Of a stretch of 6,144 nucleotides of DNA, positions 1-5,408 are shown piece by piece (the stretch's first letter is position 1; the number at the start of each line of letters is the position of its first letter). The notes beneath the pieces were generated by a model. It was not told the DNA's origin. It did no database searches and worked only from the letters and a program-made list of their open reading frames with translations. The stretch lies in NCBI GenBank assembly GCA_020435185.1, contig JAGRAA010000463.1, positions 1 through 6,144 on the forward strand. The letters are read 5' to 3'. Made by a program: the position numbers and the translations under genes. The stretch is from Bdellovibrionales bacterium (GTDB lineage Bacteria; Bdellovibrionota; Bdellovibrionia; Bdellovibrionales; UBA1609).

Positions 1-2
1 TT

Positions 3-86
3 TTCGTGGCTACTCACGATATGAGTTTGGTGGAACACTATAAAAAAAGAGTGGTCCATCTTAAGCAAGGAGAAGTCAGCGCGTGA
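3..86 (+). CDS. ftsE: FtsE, C-terminal end (partial)
   Basis: Only the last 27 residues and the TGA stop (84-86) are in the window; the gene begins upstream. The frame reads FVATHDMSLVEHYKKRV and ends QGEVSA. The VATHD string is the switch-region (H-loop) histidine motif of ABC ATPases, where the His contacts the ATP gamma-phosphate, and the LKQGEV ending is typical of this family. FtsE is the cytoplasmic ATPase of the FtsEX complex, which controls septal peptidoglycan hydrolysis. The assignment rests on this motif and on ftsX starting inside its stop codon. Without the neighbour, the fragment alone would only say ABC transporter ATPase. Confidence 0.88.
   Translation, partial: FVATHDMSLVEHYKKRVVHLKQGEVSA
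68..72 (+). promoter_or_regulatory. Ribosome binding site of ftsX
   Basis: AGGAG lies within the ftsE coding end, ten bases before the GTG at 83. It supports GTG as the true ftsX start and fits translational coupling through the GTGA start/stop overlap. Confidence 0.75.
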
Positions 87-1024
87 ATAATTTTTTATTT
101 TCATTAAATTTCAGAAAATATTTTGAATCCCTTGTACGCTCTTGGCGCTTTCATACGGTTATAAATGCGACTACTTTAGCGGTGTTGAGTGGATCCTTTA
201 CGATTGTTGTTGGAGCTCTTGTTGCTTATAAAAACGTGAATAAATTGATTATCTCGTGGGATGAAAAGGTTCAGCTTAGCGTTTATTTAGATGACCAAAT
301 ATCAACTGATGAAAAAGAAAAGATTGAGCAATACTTGAATTCAGAAAAAAACTTTTCTCAAGTTAGCTATCTATCAAAAACAGAAGCTAGAAAGTTATTC
401 GAAAATCAAATGAACCAGGTAGAAAGCGATTTGTTTTTGGAGGACGAAGAGTTCAATCCTTTGCCGGCTAGTTTTGAGGCTTCTTTATCAAGTCAGGTGA
501 GTAATAAAATAAACTTTTTAAAAGATGTGGCGGATCACGTTTCACAAATGAGTGGAGTGGATGATATATCTTACGGACAAGGATGGGTAGATCGGTATTC
601 TGCATTGGTAAACGGAATCACTAAATCGGGACTGTCTCTTATTGTCGTGTTGATGTTTGGGTCTATTCTGGTGATAGGAAACTCCATTAGAAGTTCTGTG
701 TTTCAAAGAATTGAAGAGATAAAAATAATGGAACTAGTGGGAGCTACTCAAATAATGGTTAGAGCACCTTTTGTTTTTGAGGGAGCCATTACTGGAGCTG
801 TATCGGGAGCTTTAGCTCTGTTTATTGGATATTTAGTTACTCGTTGGCAATCTCAGTTAATTCTAGATCAATTTGGCCTTCTTAATATTGGATCTAATAT
901 TGAATTTTTATCTTTTTTTCAAGGAATGATCTTTGTTTTAATGGGTGCGATATTTGGAGCTTTAGGGTCTTATCTTTGTGTGCAGAGAATAAATTCAGGA
1001 TGGGCAAACTCTAGTGAGAATTAA
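83..1024 (+). CDS. ftsX: Cell division protein FtsX
   Basis: This is the membrane subunit of the FtsEX complex, a mechanotransmitter that passes FtsE ATP hydrolysis to periplasmic hydrolase activators at the division site. At 313 residues it is of normal family length. The layout is a short cytoplasmic N-terminus, a membrane segment at about 26-48, and an extracytoplasmic domain at about 50-175 that contains the NPLPASF motif at 125-131. Further membrane segments lie at about 182-203, 226-254 and 278-302. The loop after the second segment carries EEIKIMELVGAT (211-222), the conserved FtsX signature preceding the third segment. The start is GTG at 83, which overlaps the ftsE stop and has an AGGAG site ten bases upstream. 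Its 3' end overlaps the next gene by 11 bases, so the downstream LytM protein is probably made in step with it. Identification is secure. Confidence 0.96.
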   Translation: MNNFLFSLNFRKYFESLVRSWRFHTVINATTLAVLSGSFTIVVGALVAYKNVNKLIISWDEKVQLSVYLDDQISTDEKEKIEQYLNSEKNFSQVSYLSKTEARKLFENQMNQVESDLFLEDEEFNPLPASFEASLSSQVSNKINFLKDVADHVSQMSGVDDISYGQGWVDRYSALVNGITKSGLSLIVVLMFGSILVIGNSIRSSVFQRIEEIKIMELVGATQIMVRAPFVFEGAITGAVSGALALFIGYLVTRWQSQLILDQFGLLNIGSNIEFLSFFQGMIFVLMGAIFGALGSYLCVQRINSGWANSSEN

Positions 1025-2132
1025 TATTTTTTTTTCGATAATCTTTTATTCTTTCAATGTGTTTTGTGATCAATCTATAAAGACAACTGATCATATCATA
1101 GAAGAATTAGCTATAGAGGTGAGTAAAGCCAAACATCAGTTATTTAAGGAAAATAAAGTAGAGAGAAAAGTTAAAAGTGTAATGTTTGATCTTGAAAAAA
1201 GAATCGCTAAAGCCAGTGAGAAAAGGTCAAAAATGAAAGATGAAATATATTCTGTTCAACAAGAGATAAATTTTCTTAATCAAAAGATCGATCTTTCAAA
1301 TGAAAAAATGCATAAACAAAGACGCTACCTAGCGCATCGTTTGAAAGCGATTTATAAATTGAGTGATTCAGGTCTCGTTCACTTACTTTTTTCAGAAGAC
1401 ATTAATTTTGATAAGAATATGAAGTATCTAAATATTGTTGTAAACGATGATTTAAATGTCATAGCCGATTATAAATTGAACTTATCAGCTCTCAAAATTC
1501 AAAAGAACAAACTCAGTACCAAACATCAAGAGTTAATCGCTGCTCAAAGTAAGTATAAAAAGCAAGAAGTTGCTTTAGAGAAAGATCAAATCTCTCAAAA
1601 CAAAGTGTTAAAGGCTATAAAGCAAGCTCAATTAAGTAAACTTAAAAAGATTCAAAGCTTGAGAGGAAAGCTTAAGGCGAGTTCGTTGTCGGTGGTTGAT
1701 AGAACTATGAAAAAACTATTAGAGAAAACCTTTTTCGAATTAAAGGGCAAATTAACTCCTCCAGTAAAAGGCACTGTTTTGATTGATTACGGTATTCATA
1801 CGGATACGGAATACGCGAATTCTATTCGCTACAAAGGAAATTTAATTGAAACTGATCCTGAAGAGAATGTGCTCACTATTTATAGTGGAGAAGTTAAGTA
1901 CTCTGGCCAAATGCCCGGGTATGGAAACATAATAATTATCGATCATGGGCAAAGTTACTATTCTGTCTATGCTCATTTAAAAAAACTAGAAGTCAGTGCG
2001 GGGGATTCGGTAAAGCCTCAGCAACAAATTGCTAAAACGGGAATGATCAACAATAATAAAAATGGGGTTTATTTTGAGCTTCGGCACTTTTCGGATCCCA
2101 TTGATCCAAAGCTTTGGGTAGCGCAACAATAG
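1014..2132 (+). CDS. envC: EnvC-like murein hydrolase activator (degenerate LytM/M23 domain)
   Basis: This predicted periplasmic protein of 372 residues has a Sec-type signal segment (about 1-18) followed by a long, Lys/Glu-rich coiled-coil region (about 28-220). A C-terminal LytM domain spans about 248-372. Conserved fold elements are visible: GYGNIIIIDHG (302-312), VYAHL (318-322) and GVYFELRH (351-358). The usual zinc ligands are missing. The HxGxD motif is YKGNL (273-277) and the HxH motif is GVY (351-353). E. coli EnvC has the same losses and the same ending style (YFEIRR and a late NPxxW; here YFELRH and DPKLW). EnvC is recruited by FtsX and activates amidases, so the same role is inferred here. 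The start is GTG at 1014, inside ftsX; a later start would remove the signal peptide. The upstream AGGA at 997-1000 is only a weak binding site, which fits coupling to ftsX translation. Which hydrolase it activates is not shown in this window. Confidence 0.86.
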   Translation: MRINIFFSIIFYSFNVFCDQSIKTTDHIIEELAIEVSKAKHQLFKENKVERKVKSVMFDLEKRIAKASEKRSKMKDEIYSVQQEINFLNQKIDLSNEKMHKQRRYLAHRLKAIYKLSDSGLVHLLFSEDINFDKNMKYLNIVVNDDLNVIADYKLNLSALKIQKNKLSTKHQELIAAQSKYKKQEVALEKDQISQNKVLKAIKQAQLSKLKKIQSLRGKLKASSLSVVDRTMKKLLEKTFFELKGKLTPPVKGTVLIDYGIHTDTEYANSIRYKGNLIETDPEENVLTIYSGEVKYSGQMPGYGNIIIIDHGQSYYSVYAHLKKLEVSAGDSVKPQQQIAKTGMINNNKNGVYFELRHFSDPIDPKLWVAQQ

Positions 2133-2150
2133 GTAAAGGTAGTAACAGCT

Positions 2151-3491
2151 ATGAAAAATAAAAAGTTAGTCTTCGTAATTGGATTAGTCGTATTTTTATC
2201 AAGTCTGTTTTTGAATCGGCAAGATAAAATCAAGGCATATGCTGCGGAAAGGTACGAAGACCTACAGTTGTTTGCTAAGGTTTTAAATCTGGTTCAACAG
2301 TATTATGTCGACGAAGTAGATACCAAGAAACTTATTTATGGAGGGATCAAAGGAATGCTCAGCGAGCTTGATCCTCATACAAACTTTTTAGCAAAAGATA
2401 TTTTTAAAGAATTTGAATCTGAAACCAGCGGTGAGTTTGGTGGAATCGGGATAGAGATAACGGTAAGAGAAGGTGTTTTAACCGTAATCTCTCCGATAGA
2501 AGATACTCCGGCTTGGAAGCAAGGAGTTAAGGCGGGAGACAAAATTGTAGAGATTAACGGAGAGTCGACAAAGGGTTTAAGTTTGGTGGAAGCTGCCCAA
2601 AAAATGCGTGGAAAGTTGGGAAGCCCGGTCAAGTTAGGAATCTTTAGAGAGGGTTTTAAAGAGCCAAAGGTTTTTAGTATTAAACGAGGAAAGGTCAAAA
2701 TACAGTCTGTAAAATACACAGATTTAGGTGGAGGCTACGCCTATATTAGAGTAACTAGTTTTATAGAAAATACGGCATCTGATATTAGACGAAGTTTAAA
2801 AAAACACGAAGACAAATATAAAGCGGTGAAGGGTTTAGTGATTGATTTGCGACGAAACCCGGGGGGGCTTTTGGATCAGGCTGTAGAAGTGAGCGATATG
2901 TTTTTAGAAGAAGGCGTTATCGTGAGTACTGTTGGACGAAATCAAAAAGAAAAAGAAGTGATCTACGCTAAACACAATAAAGAAAAAAATGAATATCCTT
3001 TAGTGGTTCTTATTAACGAGTACTCTGCGAGCGCAAGTGAAATCGTCGCCGGAGCATTGCAAGATAATAAGCGTGCTTTGATTATGGGTAAGCGTAGTTT
3101 TGGTAAAGGAAGTGTTCAGTCCGTTGTTAAATTAGGGGATGGGTCGGGCTTAAAGCTTACGGTTGCCAGATATTATACTCCAAGTGGTCGTTCGATTCAG
3201 GCCGAAGGGGTGACTCCTGATGTTCAGGTGGACCCTATAAATACTAAGGTGCTTGAAAAATCTATAATGAAATCTCGCATTAAAAGAGAGGCTGACATTA
3301 AAGGGCATCTTTTAGGAGAAAAAGAACAGAAATTAAAGAAAAACGATTCAGATCAACCCTTTCAACTTTGGTGGGTTGAAGGGAATGATGACAAGAAGAA
3401 GCTGACCTTGGGAGAAAAACTACTTAAAGATGATTTTCAGGTGCTACAAGCTTACAATTATTTAAAGGCTTGGCGAATCATGAAAAGGTAA
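2151..3491 (+). CDS. ctpA: Carboxy-terminal processing protease CtpA (S41 family, PDZ domain)
   Basis: This S41A serine protease cleaves near the C-termini of envelope proteins and acts in the periplasm. It has 446 residues. An N-terminal hydrophobic stretch (about 5-22) serves as signal or membrane anchor; AYA at 30-32 is a possible cleavage site. A short helical N-terminal region including LDPHTNFL (73-80) follows, then a PDZ domain at about 95-180 (GGIGIEI at 97-103). The catalytic domain carries RRNPGGLL (234-241), the nucleophile in SASASEI with Ser294, and FGKGSVQ with Lys319 and Gln323. The Ser-Lys spacing of 25 and Lys-Gln spacing of 4 match known S41 triads, so it should be active. 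It lies 18 bases after the EnvC-like gene, with AAAGG at 2135-2139 as binding site, and is the last operon gene. Its last two codons and stop codon fall inside the inverted repeat of the following mobile unit. The protein still has full family length. Confidence 0.96.
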   Translation: MKNKKLVFVIGLVVFLSSLFLNRQDKIKAYAAERYEDLQLFAKVLNLVQQYYVDEVDTKKLIYGGIKGMLSELDPHTNFLAKDIFKEFESETSGEFGGIGIEITVREGVLTVISPIEDTPAWKQGVKAGDKIVEINGESTKGLSLVEAAQKMRGKLGSPVKLGIFREGFKEPKVFSIKRGKVKIQSVKYTDLGGGYAYIRVTSFIENTASDIRRSLKKHEDKYKAVKGLVIDLRRNPGGLLDQAVEVSDMFLEEGVIVSTVGRNQKEKEVIYAKHNKEKNEYPLVVLINEYSASASEIVAGALQDNKRALIMGKRSFGKGSVQSVVKLGDGSGLKLTVARYYTPSGRSIQAEGVTPDVQVDPINTKVLEKSIMKSRIKREADIKGHLLGEKEQKLKKNDSDQPFQLWWVEGNDDKKKLTLGEKLLKDDFQVLQAYNYLKAWRIMKR

Positions 3492-3505
3492 CAGTTCCCT
3501 TTTCA
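3481..3505 (+). repeat. Hairpin straddling the ctpA stop codon
   Basis: TGAAAAGG (3481-3488) pairs perfectly with CCTTTTCA (3498-3505) around a nine-base loop, and three further pairs are possible within the loop. The structure contains the ctpA TAA (3489-3491). It is mostly the left end of the RAYT element, extended by bases belonging to ctpA. It is followed by only a short T-poor stretch, so it is not a classical intrinsic terminator, but it could stabilise or end the operon transcript. Confidence 0.6.
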
Positions 3506-3510
3506 CTTTG
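3484..3510 (+). repeat. Left terminal inverted repeat of the RAYT unit
   Basis: The core GGTAACAGTTCCCTTTTCAC (3487-3506) is found exactly, in reverse complement, at 4307-4326. Allowing one mismatch, the match extends to 27 bases. Positions 3484-3502 form an imperfect palindrome around A3493, with eight of nine positions pairing and the mismatch at T3489/C3497. The repeat overlaps the last two ctpA codons and its stop. Confidence 0.92.
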
Positions 3511-3624
3511 CTAAGCATCATATCTTCTAATCGTCTACATTGTGGATCGAAATTCGGATTTTTACTTTTATAAGCTAAAAGCATTATTCTTTAAGTGAGC
3601 ATCTTAGTTGCATAAAGCTTGCTC

Positions 3625-4278
3625 ATGCCTAGAGCGCCACTCATAAAATCGGACATATATCCTTACCATATCACTAACCGGTCTAATAATAAGGAATTTT
3701 TCCTTATTGATTTAGATCTATTGTGGGAGGTGTTCTGTAAAAAATTGGTTTATTTACAGAAAGAACTGAATTGTAAAACTCATGTTTTTGTTCTTATGTC
3801 TAACCACTATCATTTGATTATGAGTACACCAGATAGAAATATAGGAGAAGCGATGAAGTACTTGCATCGAGAAGTTGCTCGGGAAGCGAACGCTCTTGTC
3901 CGAAGAGAAAATCATTTTTTTGGCGGAAGATACAAATGGTGTATAATTAGTTCGGAGTATTATTACTGGAATGCTGTAAAATATGTTTTCAGAAATCCAA
4001 TAAAAGCTAATCTTTGTAGCAAAGTAACAGACTATGATTTTTCTTCTTTAAATAGGAGTTATTCTGGACTTAAATGGCATGGAGACAATATTTTTAATGA
4101 AACTGTTGATATGGAATGGGACCTTGATTGGCTCAATAAGGCGTACGACTCGAATCAATCGTTGTCATTATCTAAGGCTTTACGTCGTAGGGAGTTTAAA
4201 TTGCCACAGCTTCGAGGGGGTTACGCCGTAAGTCTAGATAAAATAAACCAATCACACAAATCTTATGAAGAACGATGA
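3625..4278 (+). CDS. REP-associated tyrosine transposase (Y1/HUH, TnpA_REP-like)
   Basis: This is a single-strand DNA nuclease/transposase of the IS200-like Y1 superfamily, RAYT branch. From ATG 3625 it has 217 residues. It shows the N-terminal YHITNRSNN (14-22), the HUH metal-binding motif in SNHYHLI (His61, His63), FFGGRYKW (98-105) and the helix with YVFRNPIKA (120-128), where Tyr120 is the likely nucleophile. All expected catalytic residues are present. I prefer ATG 3625 because MPRAPL matches the MPR-type start of the family; an in-frame TTG at 3619 would add two residues. No clear ribosome binding site precedes either, so expression is probably low. RAYTs usually act on palindromic REP sequences, and the flanking palindromic inverted repeats fit that role. 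The region after about 145 is less conserved and I recognise no further domain in it. Confidence 0.92.
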   Translation: MPRAPLIKSDIYPYHITNRSNNKEFFLIDLDLLWEVFCKKLVYLQKELNCKTHVFVLMSNHYHLIMSTPDRNIGEAMKYLHREVAREANALVRRENHFFGGRYKWCIISSEYYYWNAVKYVFRNPIKANLCSKVTDYDFSSLNRSYSGLKWHGDNIFNETVDMEWDLDWLNKAYDSNQSLSLSKALRRREFKLPQLRGGYAVSLDKINQSHKSYEER

Positions 4279-4302
4279 GGTCAATTCGTTGGTAACGCAG
4301 CC

Positions 4303-4329
4303 CAAGGTGAAAAGGGAACTGTTACCTTT
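4303..4329 (-). repeat. Right terminal inverted repeat of the RAYT unit
   Basis: This is the inverted copy of the left end, with one difference at 4306. Positions 4311-4329 form the same imperfect palindrome around T4320, the mismatch falling at G4316/A4324. In addition, GGTAAC at 4291-4296 can pair with GTTACC at 4321-4326, giving this end a possible larger stem-loop that the left end lacks. Confidence 0.92.
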
Positions 4330-4334
4330 AATAA

Positions 4335-4340
4335 TATAAT
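4335..4340 (+). promoter_or_regulatory. Possible -10 box (TATAAT) before the secreted-protein gene
   Basis: A perfect TATAAT lies just outside the right inverted repeat and 20 bases before the ATG at 4360. No good -35 box is seen 16-18 bases upstream, where the repeat lies, and the implied leader would be very short. In AT-rich DNA this may be chance. Confidence 0.35.
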
Positions 4341-4347
4341 TACCGCC

Positions 4348-4354
4348 AAGGAGG
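4348..4354 (+). promoter_or_regulatory. Strong ribosome binding site
   Basis: AAGGAGG, followed by two more G, sits five bases before ATG 4360. It is the best Shine-Dalgarno match in the window. It fixes the start of the secreted protein and suggests good translation. Confidence 0.85.
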
Positions 4355-4359
4355 GGATT

Positions 4360-4923
4360 ATGAAATCTTTTATTATTTTGATATCTGTATTTTTAGGACA
4401 AGCTTTATGGGCACAGAGCTTTGAAGCTGGTAATGACATGCAAACAGTAAAATTAAATGGTGATTTTACTCTAAGATGTACAGCTGGAAGCAAGTATAGC
4501 ACAAGATACGTGTATTGTAGTGATGAGTATTTAATGGGGGGAACTCACCAGTATTTTCTAATGGATGGTCAGGGCAAAAAGATTGATAAAGTAAATTTGA
4601 AAAGCACTTATTCATCGAACGGTCGAGAAGTAAAAAAATCTGTAAAATTTGATAGCGATAAATCTCGTTCAAAGAAAAGAGTTAATCTATGGATCGAGAC
4701 TCTATTGCAAAAACCAATGTTAGATTATGGTAATAATAAGATTGAATATACGGCTTTCAACGGAAACGACGTGGTTAGTTCTGGAGAGTTTAATGTAAAC
4801 GTTTCTCTTAAGGAAACCAGAGAATGTGATCATGATGTCATTTTCGCTAGAAATGATAGTGACTGCGATTTTCCAGATCGCTTATGTGATCGATATTTTT
4901 CCCGACAAAACGATTGTCAGTGA
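4360..4923 (+). CDS. Secreted cysteine-containing protein of unknown function
   Basis: I do not recognise the family. The 187-residue product starts with a clear Sec signal peptide: a lysine near the N-terminus, a hydrophobic core at about 4-16, and probable cleavage after LWA at 16-18. The mature part is polar and looks rich in beta strands, with alternating hydrophobic and charged residues. It has six cysteines (40, 53, 156, 169, 176, 186), four of them in the last 32 residues (ECDHD, DCDF, LCDR, DCQ). An even number in an exported protein suggests three disulfides. No lipobox or membrane anchor follows the signal, so a periplasmic or extracellular location is inferred. The start is fixed by the strong binding site. 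It follows the right end of the RAYT unit, so its original upstream context may have been changed. The gene is very likely real, but its function is open. Confidence 0.85.
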   Translation: MKSFIILISVFLGQALWAQSFEAGNDMQTVKLNGDFTLRCTAGSKYSTRYVYCSDEYLMGGTHQYFLMDGQGKKIDKVNLKSTYSSNGREVKKSVKFDSDKSRSKKRVNLWIETLLQKPMLDYGNNKIEYTAFNGNDVVSSGEFNVNVSLKETRECDHDVIFARNDSDCDFPDRLCDRYFSRQNDCQ

Positions 4924-4971
4924 TACCTTGGATCTCTTGATTCAATGGAAGTTATTTGGGGATAAGATTGT

Positions 4972-5355
4972 ATGAAAACTAATTTTATTCTATATGTAAA
5001 AGATCAGAAAAAAAGTTCTGATTTTTATAAAGATATTTTAGGGGTTGATCCTATTCTGGATGTTCCTGGTATGACGGAGTTTAAATTAGGAGAAGGGTTT
5101 ATTCTTGGGTTAATGCCTGAGACGGGGATAAAAAGTATTCTAGGAGATTCTATTGATGATCCAGAAGAGAGTAATGGTATATCTCGTTGTGAGCTTTATT
5201 TTACTGTGGACAACCCACGGTTGTACATAGATAGAGCACAGCTTTCTGGTGCAATTATTTTGTCTCGTCTAGAAAATAGAAACTGGGGAGATGAGGCTGG
5301 ATATATTAAAGATATCGATGGCCACGTTATAGCGTTTGCTAGAAAGATCAATTAG
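4972..5355 (+). CDS. VOC family (glyoxalase/bleomycin-resistance fold) protein
   Basis: This small cytoplasmic protein of 127 residues has the usual size for a single-chain VOC protein made of two beta-alpha-beta-beta-beta modules. The first module has FILYVKDQKKSSDFYKDILG (5-24), the classic start with a strand, a short helix and an FY-x(3)-LG element. The second has CELYFTVDN (73-81) and ends GYIKDIDGHVIAFAR (110-124), the conserved D-x-DGH-x-hydrophobic closing strand. The glutamate commonly found after the DGH/DGN turn in metal-dependent members is replaced by hydrophobic residues here, so metal use is uncertain. VOC proteins include isomerases, dioxygenases and antibiotic-binding proteins, and the substrate cannot be named. 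The ATG at 4972 is preceded by a weak G-rich site (TGGGGAT, about 4957-4962). It lies 48 bases after the secreted-protein gene and may share its transcript. Confidence 0.88.
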   Translation: MKTNFILYVKDQKKSSDFYKDILGVDPILDVPGMTEFKLGEGFILGLMPETGIKSILGDSIDDPEESNGISRCELYFTVDNPRLYIDRAQLSGAIILSRLENRNWGDEAGYIKDIDGHVIAFARKIN

Positions 5356-5386
5356 ATCTAAAAAATTTGGTCAAAATAAAAAATCG

Positions 5387-5408
5387 GAGATTAATTTAAA
5401 TTTATCTC
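5387..5408. terminator. AT-rich palindrome between convergent genes, probable terminator
   Basis: A 22-base palindrome pairs at 10 of 11 positions, with the mismatch at 5392/5403. It lies between the convergent VOC and lipoprotein genes and overlaps the lipoprotein stop codon (5402-5404). Read on the minus strand, the stem is followed by CGATTTTTTATTTTG, which gives the U-tract expected of an intrinsic terminator for the lipoprotein gene. For the plus strand no T-run follows. The stem has only three G-C pairs, so its strength is doubtful. Confidence 0.5.

Larger units (their letters stand above)
3484..4329 (+). mobile_element. RAYT (Y1 transposase) unit with palindromic terminal inverted repeats
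   Basis: This 846-base unit holds one transposase gene between two inverted repeats of 27 bases. The left repeat (3484-3510) matches the reverse complement of the right (4303-4329) with a single mismatch, at 4306. About 110 bases of non-coding sequence separate the left end from the gene, while only about 25 separate the gene from the right end. No target duplication is evident, as expected for Y1 enzymes, which act on single-stranded DNA. Near-identical ends and an intact gene suggest a recent or still-maintained arrangement. Classical IS200/IS605 elements lack long terminal inverted repeats, so this looks more like a REP-associated transposase flanked by inverted REP-like sequences. The extent is inferred from the repeats only. 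Confidence 0.8.

Noticed and set aside
2375..2719. Minus-strand open frame of 114 codons inside ctpA
   Set aside because: It lies wholly opposite the PDZ-encoding part of a well-supported protease gene. Its product has no recognisable motif and is a shadow of the coding strand.
3569..3574. TATAAG as a -10 box for the transposase gene
   Set aside because: No acceptable -35 at the right spacing, and such hexamers are frequent in AT-rich DNA.
3619..3624. TTG at 3619 as the transposase start
   Set aside because: The in-frame ATG at 3625 gives the family-typical MPR beginning. TTG would add only two residues and has no better ribosome binding site.
3596..3625. TGAGCA/TGCTCA inverted pair before the transposase start
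   Set aside because: Six-base arms with an 18-base loop in AT-rich DNA are weak, and there is no second copy to support a function such as an attenuator.
4281..4502. Minus-strand open frame of 73 codons across the right inverted repeat
   Set aside because: It spans the repeat and the signal-peptide region of the secreted-protein gene, has no supporting features, and conflicts with a better-supported gene.
4466..4672. Minus-strand open frame of 68 codons within the secreted-protein gene
   Set aside because: It is fully contained in the opposite strand of a gene with a strong start, and shows no motifs.
4937..4968. TTGATT with TAAGAT as a promoter for the VOC gene
   Set aside because: The spacing is too long (20 bases) and the transcript would start at or after the ATG.
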